Positions 1 to 11,272 of a stretch of DNA of 64,000 nucleotides are shown here, in pieces. Below the pieces are notes generated by a model. The model did not search any database. It saw only the letters and a list, made by a program, of their open reading frames with translations, and was not told where the DNA came from. Position 1 is the stretch's first letter; each line of letters begins with the position of its first letter. The position numbers and the translations under genes were made by a program. This DNA comes from Takakia lepidozioides (taxonomy: Eukaryota; Streptophyta; Takakiopsida; Takakiales; Takakiaceae): NCBI GenBank assembly GCA_030704615.1, contig CM060732.1, positions 7,566,001 through 7,630,000 of the forward strand, given 5' to 3'.

Positions 1-345
1 CAGGGTGTTCTAAGCAATCGGCTATAGGTGTGCTGAATAATCTAATAGACTGTGATCTTTAGCTGCTTCAGAGAAGCCAAGATGGACCTACCCAATTATC
101 CGCACTGAGCAATAGTGTTTTCTTCTACACACAAGACTCCTCAAGGTAATCCCAAAGTAATCTGTTATCCGTTGTCAGTGAGTGCCATCTTTACTGAAGG
201 AATTACATGTCTGCTTGTTTAAGTATGAAGGTGATTAGAGTCATTTACACTACTGCTACTTCTCCTTCCATGCTGGTCATAGGACAGCAATGCAAGACAA
301 CACCAGCTCAAGGTAACACTCCGATCCACGCCAAACCATCAGATA

Positions 346-2622
346 TCATAAAGGGACAACCATACCTGCAGCTGTGTCATCTCTGTGAACAAAAGACATT
401 AGAGATGACGGGGGAATGCCCGGATTAGATTTGCTGGCCATTTGTACTTCCATATTGCTTGAGGCATCGTTTCCTTCTCGAAGGGTAGAGGCAGATGCCT
501 GCAAAGCATCAAGTATTTGCTGAGTGGGAGCAGCAGTTGCAGTTGCTTCTTTGTGAGCATAAAAAGTGACAGAACCGTCAAGATTTATGGCCTTACCAAC
601 CGAGCCAACCTCCAGAACTTGGTAAATGAGAGAGGCATTTAGCTCGGTCACTGAAGGTCCACCAGCTGTTAGCTCTGCAAGAAACTGACGACTCCCTATA
701 TACCCCATCGCCTCTCCCGTCAACACAAGAAATACCAACTGTTTCTTCAAGTTCTCAATGCCTTTGATTTGCGAGAGTGCATCAACAGCAGCGAGCGATG
801 CCAGCATTCCTGAGATCACCATCACACAGTAAGTGCGTGTCAGACACCTACTAAGAGATTGTACTCATAAGACGTTGTTTGCCGTAGCCTTGTGGCCATT
901 GACCCCGCGCCCAGTTTGAGCGGGAACAAAAGGGACAGAACCTACCTCTGTCAGGGGCTGACGTTGGTAGTGTGACTTACCATCATATATAGAATTAATC
1001 CGGGTTTTCCAGATATCCTCTAGAAATCCCTTCACACAAGCATCAATCTGCTGTGTGTGATGACCCAATTATTTTGGGTCAAAGTCAGGGTCATGGAGCT
1101 CTGATTGCCGAATCTGCAACCAGCAAGCCGTTCTCCATTTGTGAGGCCATTGCCAACACAATAGGCTTGGGTGGAGCAGGTGATGAAATGTTGATGGCTG
1201 GGAGGGCTGACCAAACACTGTATCCTCCTAGTGGTACTCTTTCATATCACGCTTGGTGTTCTAGAGACCTGACAAATGGGTTTCTTACACAAACCCGAGA
1301 CAATCCACATACTGTTGTGGGCCCTGTTCTGTGTAAATTGGACGACACTGGCAAGGTTGTTTCCTTCGCCGTGGAGGCATGATGGCTGAGCTGGCCTGAG
1401 AAGAGACACAAGTAGGTGCTTTCGTTAGATGCAAGGCTTTTTTCACTTTGTGCTGCCCCTTTATTTTTCTTGGTTAGTGGCATGTGGCTGGCTTTGTTGC
1501 AAATTCAGTCAACCAGTTGGAGAAATACCCTATCTATGGCCCAGGGCAATCTTGCAAAAGAGAACTAGGATATATGCCTGGACTTTGACATCCAAAATGA
1601 TTTACCAAGAACGAACAAAACTGTTTTTGACTGAAGAGCCTGTTTCAGAACCAAGCTAGCTATACTCCATAAATGCTTCTTGATAGACCTCCTCTGTAGA
1701 TACTTGCGGCTGCTCTTGGCAATGGCAATTTGCATTATTAGCGGTGGAACTTGAAGGGGGTTTCAAATCCTTAGGGAATCTATGCAGAGGTGTCCATTAA
1801 TTTTCAGATTTCAAGTTGGTCACTCTTAATATTGGCATGTTTGCATATAGTTGTGGTGGGCTGGGAATCAATATTTGAATGGTCGAGTTCAGTTCTGCAT
1901 GTTTATGGTCTGTCACTATGGTTACAGGAGAGTACAGCAGGTGTAAGAGAAATGGCAGCAAAGAACAAGGAAGCGGATTTAAAGCCTCCTTTGAAAGTGG
2001 CAGAGTTTTCATCAATTATGCAGACAACAAAATCAGGGACGCACACATCTGTAACTTGCCTGAAAGAGTTATCTTGAGAGAGAAGAAATACTGGGAAGTT
2101 GAAGCGCTGCTCTAAGATGCCTCGCCCTGTCGGATTCCATTCGAAGCTCCTGTTCTCATATGGTTCAAATTCCGCTTGAGGAAAAGTCGTGTCCGCAGAG
2201 AACCCCAGTTTTTGTACTCCAGATCCTTCAGTCTTTTCTGAATCGAATTCCACGAGCAACCCCGCCACTTGTGCAGCAACGGATGACTCTCGCTCCACTC
2301 TCTCCAAGAAAGAGGCAAGTTCTGAAGAGGGTAACACAACAGTTGTGGGAACGTGTAGTTGAACTGACTTTGCAGTCTCAAAGCGTCGTACTGGAGCTAC
2401 GACGGCACGCCGACCAGGGTTGCCACATCCAACCTCCCCTGTCAAATTCAGCAGCCGCACGCACGGATACCCTTGCAAGCTTTGGTACATGGCATTTTCA
2501 AGGTCTGGAACCGATCGCAAGGGTAAGCTTTCCGCAAACGGAGACAGACAGATGGGGGCTAGCAGGACCGAGACAAATAGCCTTGAGGTCACGACTGGCG
2601 ATGCCCACCAACAAGACTCCAT
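346..2622 (-). CDS. NCT: Nicastrin, gamma-secretase subunit (partial, rearranged)
   Basis: Nicastrin is the membrane glycoprotein subunit of gamma-secretase that gates substrates. Exon 1 starts at the ATG at 2620-2622 with a signal peptide (residues 1-31, ending near SPFAES) and runs to about 2067. It includes the family stretch CVRLLNLTGEVGC and ends in FPVFLLSQDN. A third exon at about 1239-1090 reads VPLGGYSVWSALPAIN. A further exon at about 842-366 carries SGMLASLAAVDAL, LVFLVLTGEAMGYIGS and IPPSSLMSF, and ends at a GT donor (365-364). The rest of the gene lies left of the window. The exon expected between FPVFLLSQDN and VPLGGYSVW is found on the opposite strand (1928-2066), so the gene is broken by an inversion as it stands. 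A LINE fragment also sits between the two downstream exons. Family assignment is from remembered plant nicastrin and is firm; exact splice sites are approximate. Confidence 0.85.
856..1062 (-). mobile_element. LINE 3' end fragment (copy A)
   Basis: The minus strand reads the C-terminus HTQQIDACVKGFLEDIWKTR of the LINE polyprotein present at 15,904-20,178. It runs into the same 3' terminus (AGATTGTACTCATAAG on the plus strand) as copies B and C. It is 5' truncated after about 200 bp, as is usual for LINEs. It lies between two nicastrin exons, directly next to the exon that starts near 842. Confidence 0.9.
1928..2066 (+). other. Inverted nicastrin exon
   Basis: On the plus strand, after an acceptor (GGTTACAG, ending 1927), the sequence reads ESTAGVREMAAKNK, then KVAEFSSIMQTTKSGTHTSV and TCLKE. 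This matches the segment that in plant nicastrins follows FPVFLLS and precedes the LPLGGYSVW segment. Both of those neighbours are on the minus strand here. The join at 2066/2067 fuses the end of this exon tail to tail with the end of exon 1. Orientation was checked base by base. The acceptor and intron-like sequence to its left are in plus orientation too, so a segment of about 0.8 kb (roughly 1245-2066) appears inverted. Confidence 0.75.
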
Positions 2623-3784
2623 TATTCACCTTCCGTTCGTGACCTAGACCAGCATCCTGGAAATGGAGAAGGAAAGGACCAAAACGACAAAAAGTGAGAA
2701 TAAATCAGTAGGTTTTCTCATACTCCAATGACATTGCGGCCAGAAGCTACTAAAGTCCGACACTCATATGAATTGATCGCGCGCAGAGAAAAAGTGAGAA
2801 GTTCTTGGGCCTGCATCCCGAGAGACGGATGCATGCCAAACTATGTCATTGATCCAAAGGAGTCGCATGCCTCCACTAACCTACACTGAGCAAACCGCAA
2901 GCGCAAGTTAAGATGTAAGACAGAATTAACGAGCCGGTAGACCAAATTTCTTGTAGTCTGAATGGGGTACCCGTTCAACATTGTTGCGGAACGTTGGGGA
3001 CATATCCACAGGGCCCACCTCTGAAACGGGAGGGGGGGTAATAGCTGAAAGGTGAAGGCTCTTTAGTAAGGCTCGCTTTGCCCAAACTCTTCTCTCCCTT
3101 GGCTTATTTCCAATTAGCTTGTAGGATCCTCTAGTCTAAAGAGCTGGGTATGCCGCTGCAAATGAGTAATACTGGGCAGTTTGCATATGATGGATGGATA
3201 TGAATTTGGGTGGACACCGTTTTCAGAGTTTTATGAGTACACCTTTTGGTGTGGGCACTGTGTTTGTAATATAGACTGTTTTTTCAGTAGTTTTTTTTTT
3301 CGGGCTCCCTTTGTACATGAAACGCATGGGCATACTTTGGAGGAGATGCAGGCTTCCTTGGACTAATGACTGTCATTCACTTGTGTCAAGTTCAGTTTGC
3401 AACACCCTTTTTTTTGCATTGGTCCGCTGACCTTTCACTTGCGCTTCATTTCATTCTGGAAAACATCTGGTACGTAGGTTTTTGTGAGGTTAAGTCAACT
3501 GTTCATTTGATATTGGGGGCACACCAATTTCCATCAGCCTCTCCGGCTCCACTGCAACCTTACATAGTTTTCTCCAACCTGACAGCTTCGCAAAAATAAG
3601 GCACTCTGCACACTGCTGCATGCATATCAAGTGGCCTTGAGTGCTCCCATTGCTGTTTCTATCTGTTGACAACATATCTGCCACAAAAAGAAAACATTCT
3701 CTGCTATCTGCAGAAACAACCCAGGAAATTTTTTGCAGCTCTTCTGAGTTGGTAACTGACTGTAAGGACTAAAGAAGGAATGCA
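2623..3784. other. Spacer between nicastrin and the TBL gene
   Basis: This should hold the nicastrin promoter and 5' leader and the 3' end of the TBL gene, both on the minus strand. No convincing coding sequence or repeat was seen; short open frames here lack family features. Confidence 0.5.
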
Positions 3785-6464
3785 TTAAGATCGCAGCGAT
3801 GTCTGAGCAAGAAGAGCATGGAACATGGTCACCCAGTGGTCAGGCACGCCGGGTGTGCACCAGCTGCTACAATCAACAACCGGAGTACTGCTTCTGCTTC
3901 GCTGCCCCTTCCGCCGCTTGCGCAGCAAACGACGGTGTCCACCTCTTGTTGGTGAGGCCAAAGGCAACATGCCAGGGTGTCCATCCATACGCTCCAGACT
4001 CATTTCCGTTATATCCTGCACTTCAATACCGGGCCACCTTATCAGTACGCTTCAAAATGTCAATCAATCAGAGGCAAGAAACCAGTAAAAGCCAAGTTGG
4101 CTTGCTCAACAGGTCTCAATGCATATCCCAACTACTGCAGATTCACAATGCAGCTCTAGGTTTTCCAAGAACTAGATGCCCCTGTAGGGAACCATGCAAC
4201 AGACCATGGTCAACCAGCCTGAGAGCGGATTGAACAGCTCCTTTTGAATCTCTACACATTGCTCGCGAGCAACAACACTGCTGGCCATGCGCGCCGGCTC
4301 CAGCACGTCATCCCCACCACACCTCTGCTGCTTACCATCCTGCATTTCCCCCCTTCTCCCACATCCTCAGTGTCCAAACGTCCAAACCCCATCCTTTGCC
4401 CACCTCACACTGCCACTAATTCCCACTAATCCAGTTAGAACTTCAGCTCTTGTGAGGCAAAATGAGCAGGAAGGCTTACCAGCCAGTGCAAAGGAGAGTA
4501 TGTGCGGTATAGCTTCAGTCCTTTGAATGCGGAATTCTGCAGGAGCCAACCACGCTTGTCCATTGATTCGTGCATGCCTGTTCTGACCAGCACCGGGGCA
4601 CTAACCAAGGCCACAAGCAGCCTAAATGAAAAGACATTATCTTCTTTGACAGAGAGCCCTTCCCATGCACTGAGTGCTGGCTGACCAAGAAGTATGACCT
4701 CAATATCAGTATGAACCTCACCTCAATGAAAGATCTGACGGTCTCGAGAGAATGTCGATAAGCTACAGACCAATCCATATACACCACTTCCTGATTGCTG
4801 AAAAGTATTTTACTAACACAAGAGTTCCAGTGGCTTCCTGAACTCAGCACCAACACATCCACTGACTGCTCTAAAGCATCCGCCCATCGCGCATCTACAC
4901 CCACCGTTCACATCCATTCAAGACTCATCGTACATACATGAGTGATACAGGGGGAGGAATGTTGTCTCCAGGTTAAGGATTACTCAAAGTGAAGAAGAAA
5001 TTTAGAACATGTGTGGGAGGTCCTCTGGGTCCAAAGTGAGAGAAGACAGAGAGAAATAAAGAAACAAAGAAGTTACAAAGATGCCTTATAACAACCCCAG
5101 AGGACCATGAGAGAGACTCATCCCAGGCAACTAGCCACTCTATCTGCAATTGCTTCACAACAATGCCATGCGCTTGTATGTAATACACATGGCTGCCCTG
5201 CATTCAACGGATACCCCATCTTATTTTAATTCATAAAAATCAGCAGCCTAAAGTGAGTCTAGATGTGCCTATGAAAGTTGATTAGATAATCTGGTATCCT
5301 GCTCCTTCTCCGCCAAGGAAGAGAGTGGAGAGTTGGTGTGCCCATGTTAAAAGTTAGTCTCTTAGAACCGGCATTTGGGAGAGAGAAAGAGAGAAAAAAA
5401 GAGAGGAATCCAAACATACTGAAAAAGGGTAACTACAAGAGAAGGCGGATAAACCTATATCAAAATCTTAATACCCTGTCCTTGAGTTTGATGGGTCATG
5501 AACAAAGACCATGAGATGTATAGGGCTGGACCTTCACAGGAGCAAAGGTGGCCAGAGCACATAGGAGAGCTTCAGCAAAGGTGGAGCTGACAGAGTCACC
5601 AACAATTAACACTGTCTGATTCTGCAGCTGCTGCAAGAGCTTCTTGCCGTCCAGTGGGCATGACAGCGGGCAATCTAATGGCACCCATTGCCGCTGCAGA
5701 TACTTAGTATCCAAGCCCCTGTGATCACATCTGCGCGTAGGGGAAATTAACGGACAGGAAAGACCTGTGTACAATGGCTTTTCTGCATTCTCCACCCATG
5801 CTCCAATAGTCACATCACAGGTCTCAAACGTGCTCAAGGTGTAATTCGACCACATATCTTCCTGCACTCTTTCCGTGACACTATCTACTCCGTCACACGA
5901 TAATTCATCTCCTTCCACCTGCCCCTCTGGTGTTCCCAAAGCGAGTTCCATTCTGTCCAGATATTCTGCTTCCTCTTCCCTGATTTCTGTTCCGACAATC
6001 TTGCCATCCAACAGACTTGCAGGTGGGAATCCACCTTGGGTTTGTGCATGCGTGGTCCCACCCCCACGAGTCGGATGTTGAGCGAGGGTGCCAGCTCTGT
6101 GATCTGTAGAGTTGTGGCTTTGATCTTTTTCGTGCCTTAGCTCTGGTCGTCCTTCTACCCAATTAACCTTCGACTGCTCTGAAGCTTGTATCTCCTCATA
6201 CTGCTGGCCCTGCTTTTGTATGGAGTTTGTGGAAAACAAAGAGAACAGTGGAGAGGATTGCAGAGGAAATCAATCTAGAAGCAAGGCAATGAGCACTAGA
6301 ATCAGGCTCCCACAGCACATACCCCCTATCCGCCATCTCCAGCAATTGGCAGTTGTCATACGAAAGCATGAATCGTAACCACCATCCCCTCCTTGCACAC
6401 TGTCTCTCTGAATTGGGTGCCTGCTGGTTGAAGACCGAAGCACGAGATCAATCAACCGAACCAT
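3785..6464 (-). CDS. Trichome birefringence-like (PMR5/TBL) wall polysaccharide acyltransferase
   Basis: TBL proteins are Golgi type II membrane enzymes that O-acetylate cell-wall polysaccharides. The first recognisable exon (6239 to about 5500) has a low-complexity stem followed by the PMR5N domain: CDVTIGAWVENAEKPLY, then the GDS motif in VLIVGDSVSSTFAEALLCAL (codons near 5592-5600). Later exons are 4904-4722 (DVLVLSSGSHWNS, ending at a GTGAGG donor), about 4590-4485 (LKLYRTYSPLHW) and 4015-3785 (DITEMSLERMDGHPG, then DCSSWCTPGVPDHW and a stop). One exon between GDS and DVLVLSSG was not located. Two oddities: the usual DxxH motif reads DCSS, so the catalytic histidine is missing. Also, the hydrophobic anchor upstream (GSLILVLIALLLD) is followed in frame by TGA at 6270-6272. 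It may be an inactive paralogue or a pseudogene. Confidence 0.8.
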
Positions 6465-8551
6465 TTGTCTCCAGGTAATCTAGTTCAGTTGGTTCTCGCC
6501 CATGAAGTATCTTTCTCTTATGACATCGACGGCTCTCACCAGTGTGTAACCCACCAATTCCCGACGGAGAGCGAGCATTGATATCTTGCAGGAGGTGAGT
6601 TGCAAAAAACTGGCCCATTTTCGTGCAAAGCCTAGCTACACAACCCACATCCATACAAGCACAGCTCAGGATCCTAGCATCTACACAGGCTAGCATGTAT
6701 CCAAAAGACAAAGGGACCCACCTCTCCAGCTTTCTACCTCAAAGCGATGCCCAGTGAGGAACTGTGGAATATAGCTGGAGAGATAGCAGAAGAATGAATA
6801 TGACAAACAGACATTGCCACGCAACTATATCCACCTCCACCTGCCTATCTCTTCTTTTCCTTCAACTCCTGATACATTCCTGGGATCTTAACAGATATTT
6901 CAACCATACAAATGGCGCCATCTGGAGTGGGTGTGGGTGTGTGGATTCCGCCAACGTGGTCATTCTCTCCAATCAGCATGGCAGTTTGTGAGTGAATGTC
7001 ACAAGATGGCGGTTGCGGCGGTTGGGCTGTTCAGCTCTTGCTAGAGCTGAGACAGCTACCTACTTCTGTAATGGTTTTGTCCAAAAGAAAAGAACCATAG
7101 ACTCACTAGACGTCAATTTTTCTTTTAAGAAAAAATTAAGAACAGGGGACAGCGGCCCTGATAAACTTTATTTGAACGAATTATTGAAGGGAAAAAAAAT
7201 TAAAACCCTTGTCTGCCAAAAGGCCGCCATAAGGCATGTGCTCACGGTGGACTGTGCTGGATAACTCTTGAACAATAATCCTCCTGGGTCCGCGTTTTTT
7301 TTTTTTGGCGAATTTTCGCCAAATGGGGACCTCAAAAAATAGAAAAGAATATTCTGTAGAAAATTCCATGTTTTTTCATGGATGAAATCGCCAAATTTCT
7401 CCAAAAATATATATATATATGGATGATTTCGCCAAATATGGATGATATGAATGGATGAAAGTATGGATATGGATGATTCTGTCCTAATTTGAATGGATGA
7501 ACAGAATATATGCCTAATGTTTGCAAAACTCTGTAGCCACTCGTGCTATTTTCCCGAATTATTAAAAAAAAAACTCTGCTGGGGTCAATTTCTGGTTTGT
7601 TTATTTTTCTATTTTTCACGGAACTTTAAAGCTCAAAAACAAAACAAAAAAAACAAAAAAAAAAAAAAACTCAGCTGGATTTTAGTGCTGATGCCTAAGT
7701 TAGCGGCAGTTTCCTTCTTATCTGTTTGTCGAATTTCGGAGCTCTGACTCTGATCGATACCCTTCTGTGATCTAGAGGTTCTCAGTGGGCTTGGTGTTGC
7801 CCCAGCTTTTCTCCCACTTCCCTCCCCCTGTTTGTTTGTTTCCAGGTTGTTCCCAATGCGTAAATGCCTTCACGCCCCACGGAGGTTATTTTTTCCTCCT
7901 GTTCTTTTTATCCAAATTAATAATTTTGGGGCTGGTCCCTTTCTCTAAAAAAATAAAACAAATGCTCAAAGAATGCAACTAGAATGGTGGGATTGCAGGG
8001 TCACTTGAGAACCCGTTATGTCCCTTCATGTTCGTGTTGTCACAAATGGCACTGACGATGTGTGTTTCTAGAATATCCCCTACCTACCTTACTTCGGGCA
8101 CATGAATCGTGCATACAGCTACCTACATTGTGTTTTTCACTTCAATGCATAACTAATATGTAGACTCTGCGTTGTTGGGCATCATTCCATCTTTCCCGCC
8201 TTCATGTGATCTGCGCACATAATTCCAATCCAGCCTAGTGCTCAGCAAATGGTCCAGGAGTTCCAGTCCATCCTTGCACGCATTGGAGTAGAGATGCTAC
8301 AAGCTTACCCTCTGAGATGGCACTATACACCTTCTCAATTTCCTACCCAGGAGACACTTCCCTCAAGTCTGAAAACAAGTGGGTCCCCAGCTCTGATCGC
8401 ACACAAAGGGTATATCCTGCAATTATGAATCCGATTCTACATTGGAGAACAACCCTTGTAATGATATGCATCCCGAACCAGAGGCACTGTGGTGCTCAGG
8501 CGCGCCTTCACTTCCTCCTCAAATATGGAAATCCTGTGGAAAACTAAGGTT
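6465..8551. other. Non-coding stretch with AT-rich and homopolymer tracts
   Basis: No gene was recognised. 7,120-7,680 is A/T-rich, with poly-A and poly-T runs and several ATGGATGA words near 7,375-7,490. 7,780-8,550 shows only short open frames without family features. The upstream side of the TBL gene (6,465-6,760) may be its promoter. Confidence 0.4.
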
Positions 8552-9541
8552 TGTTACAAGGCTGCCTGGGACTTAGACGATTTGCAGGTTCTTGCGAGTA
8601 CCCGTAATTTTGCGCAGTCATGGGACTTCATGGCTCTGCTGCCATGAGCTATCACAGGTCTCATGAGGCGGCAACACGAGTCTCCATGAGGCCTCATGGT
8701 GTGGCGGGCACAGGTCTTCATGAGCCTTCATGATTCTACGGGCATGAGTCCACACAGGCCTCATGGCACTACTGTAACAGGTGATCATGAGCACTCATGA
8801 TGTGACAGTCATGAGCGGTCATGACTTTGGGACCATGAGTCCACACGGGTCGCATAACGCTGCTACTACAGAGGGGAACGTGGGTCACCATCAGCGATCA
8901 TGGATGGGACCACAAGGGAACTTAGGAGCGTCACCAACACATGGAACGGCAATACGAGTTAGTACTGTCATGACTGACGGTTAGAGTCATGACAATTAGT
9001 TAGGCGGTTAGGATAGCTTGCAGGTAGTTAAGGTGCGTAGCTTGCAGTGAGGGGGGGGGGGTTTCTTCTTCACGGGTTTCTGGATATTGGCGGGCATGCA
9101 GAGTACGCACGACGGAGGGGAGAGAGAGAGATGATGGAGTGATGCTTGATGCCTGCAAACTGTAGCGGAGGTTACTTAGTGTAGAGAGTCCGATGATACT
9201 GAGGCTGCGGCCTAACTACTAACAGTAATAATAATCGTGATTGATACTTCATATTGTAACGTGTAGAGTGACCAGAGAGAAATTGTGGAATGACTTGATA
9301 GAAATGTGATACTTGGAGATTGCATAAGCAATCTGAAGCACATCACATAAGCATAAATACTCAGTGAACTAACCATGAATGCAAGAAGGATCAAGTGCAG
9401 GAAGACACCCCCATAATACGCTAGATGTAGGTCATGACTGACTGTTCGGAGCAGGTTGAATACTTAGAGTTCTCTAGCTCTTCTTCCCTTGAGTATCCAC
9501 CAGGGATAGCTAAGGGATGGGTGTGTAAAAGCCGCTCAACA
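8552..9541 (+). mobile_element. LTR (copy 1, about 990 bp)
   Basis: The segment begins TGTTACAAGGCTGCCTGGGA and ends GCCGCTCAACA, so it has TGTT...AACA inverted ends. It matches along its length a second LTR on the minus strand at 59,068-60,055 (988 bp). Shared words include GCTGC(C/T)TGGGACTT near the start, GACGGTTAG in the middle and GGTCATGACTGA near the end. A primer-binding-site-like sequence follows directly. The apparent open frame crossing its end (MTDCSEQVEYLEF...) is therefore mostly LTR sequence and not a gene start. Confidence 0.8.
8620..8870 (+). repeat. CATGAG minisatellite inside the LTR
   Basis: Degenerate tandem units built on CATGAG(N4)CATG recur roughly every 25-45 bp. 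They include CATGAGGCCTCATG, CATGAGCCTTCATG, CATGAGCACTCATG and CATGAGCGGTCATG, each a short near-palindrome. The array occupies the same LTR position as a different minisatellite in LTR copy 2. Confidence 0.75.
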
Positions 9542-9543
9542 TT

Positions 9544-9561
9544 TGGCGACCATACTGGGGA
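9544..9561 (+). other. Primer-binding-site-like sequence
   Basis: TGGCGACCATACTGGGGA lies two bases after the LTR end. It has the form TGGCGNC...GGGGA common to plant Ty3-type elements that prime with a tRNA 3' end. The tRNA was not identified. Confidence 0.6.
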
Positions 9562-10430
9562 ACTAAGTCAAGAACAACCAGATGTGACAAGCATCTGGTG
9601 GGATCATGGAGGATGGCGAATTAAAGAATTTGATGTGAATCAAATTCCGTGTGAAACTAAGAAAGAAGAATTGGCCATTGAACAATTCTTTCAAAGGTTC
9701 TTGGAGTTGCCAGACGGTTGTAAAGAAAATATTCTCAAGAGAGTGTATGATGCTGATCCAGAGTGGGGTCCAGAGAAATGGGTGATAAGCTATCTATTAA
9801 ACGAGTGGAGTTTGAAAGCTGGGAGGAATCAAGAGTGAACGTTTATACTCATATGCATGAAAAGCTTGTTTTGGTAAAGAACTGGATCCCCAAGAATATC
9901 TTGTGTATCAAGCTTACACCAAAAACAGCTTTTCTGACTTGCCTTCCGTATGCATATATGGTAACTGAGTCTTCTAGTCTAGCCAAGGATCCAATAAAGC
10001 TTGAAAGAAACCCAAGCATTTACGAGAGGTACTACATGAGAGAGTTATGGGTATTACCTCATGAAAGACATGGGTCATGAGTGATGAAAAGGAAAGATGA
10101 AGAGATAGATATGCAGCAAAAAGAGAAAGCTATTTAAAATCTAACTATCCACATTTCTGGGAAAGAGGAATGGACATAGGAGAATCATGTGGACCTCTTA
10201 GTCCACCAAAACCAGAGGGTATATCACCATTGTTTGAAGATCATAATTCCAGTGCCACACCTTCTTACTCTTTACAAGAAAGATAAAGGAGTTGGTGCAG
10301 GAAGAAGGTAAACCACAGGAGGAAAGACAGGCGGTGCACCCCTGGATCAAGGATTTGGGAGAAATCTTTGGTACACCAAGGGCTCGGGGAGGCCACTTCC
10401 AAATATTCCAATACTACGTGCAAAAAAATA
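9562..10430 (+). mobile_element. Internal region of LTR element 1 (gag-like remnant)
   Basis: One frame reads DVTSIWWDHGGWRIKEFDVN, ELAIEQFFQRFLELPDG and DPEWGPEKWVISYLLNEW up to a stop at about 9836. The frame shifted by one continues to 10,078 (KNWIPKNILC ... YYMRELWVLPHERHGS). I do not recognise a named domain. Its place just after the LTR and primer site suggests the start of a gag-type gene. No reverse transcriptase, integrase or second LTR was found to the right, so the element is truncated. Confidence 0.5.
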
Positions 10431-11125
10431 TAGGGTAATATTTTCTTGGCAGATAAAATTTATAAAATAATTACAAATAAATATGGGTACCAATAAATCG
10501 TGGTGTCAAAATTTAAATTAATATAGGGTGTGAAATATAGAAGTTTATTTATTTATTTTTTACAACCACCAATAGGGTCCTGATATATACCTAGGACACG
10601 TGTCGTCTAGTTATTGGTTTATCAGGTGGGCCGGACTAGTCATGTGTGTACAAATTTCTAAGTTCTAGGATGAAAACTACAAACAAGGGCGGATGTTCAT
10701 CTTGTTTTTCCATGTGAGTAGGGTTGCGTGAAGAAACGAGAGAGGGTAGCATGTCGTGTGGTGTTGATGCTCTCAGTCTGACACTGAATATTTTGCTAGG
10801 CAGATCGTGTTCTCTGTATCGTGCTTGCAACAACGTACTTAGGTTTTTTTTGCTCATTGTCGCAACACAAAATGTGTGAGGAACCTACAATGGAGGCGGG
10901 GGGTCAATTTTACAGCATAGGCGGCTGCTTATTTTTTATTTTATTTCTAATATAGCGTGCCTAAAATTTGCTAGCAGCAGCAAAAAAATTATTAATATAG
11001 TCTACCAGAAAATATAGCATTTTACAAATTTATGTAAATATAGGGTGGCCAATAAAGACCCAAATTAAAATAACACCCCCCTATAAAATACCCTTTTTTC
11101 GCACCCGATATATCAAAGATATAGG
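10431..11125. repeat. AT-rich repeat with recurrent ATATAGGGT words
   Basis: The word AATATAGGGT or close variants recurs near 10,429, 10,525, 10,950 and 11,037 within A/T-rich DNA. This looks like the noncoding part of a transposable element, but no termini were found. Confidence 0.35.
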
Positions 11126-11272
11126 GAGTGACCTCCTTGAGACCAAGGGCAGGAACTCCAGGTTCTGATACACCAGCCAAGGAAGGAGAGGATGATACAC
11201 CAGCCAAGGAAGGAGAGGAAGATGAGGAAGAGCCTGCTGAGAGTACCACTCTCCAACGGCGACTCATTTAAG
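11126..11272 (+). pseudogene. Acidic polypeptide fragment with a direct repeat
   Basis: The plus strand reads an open segment with two copies of DTPAKEGE(D/E), a 26-bp direct repeat, followed by EDEEEPAESTTLQRRLI and a stop. Composition suggests a disordered acidic linker from a transposon protein. No domain is recognisable, and it may belong to LTR element 1. Confidence 0.3.

Noticed and set aside
1053-1382. Plus-strand open frame overlapping a nicastrin exon
   Set aside because: The minus strand of the same bases encodes the conserved VPLGGYSVWSALPAIN segment, so the plus frame is its shadow.
9434-9560. MTDCSEQVEYLEF... as a gene start
   Set aside because: The same peptide beginning is found at the end of LTR copy 2 (59,211-59,070, minus). 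It is LTR sequence, and the LTR end with primer site lies inside the frame.
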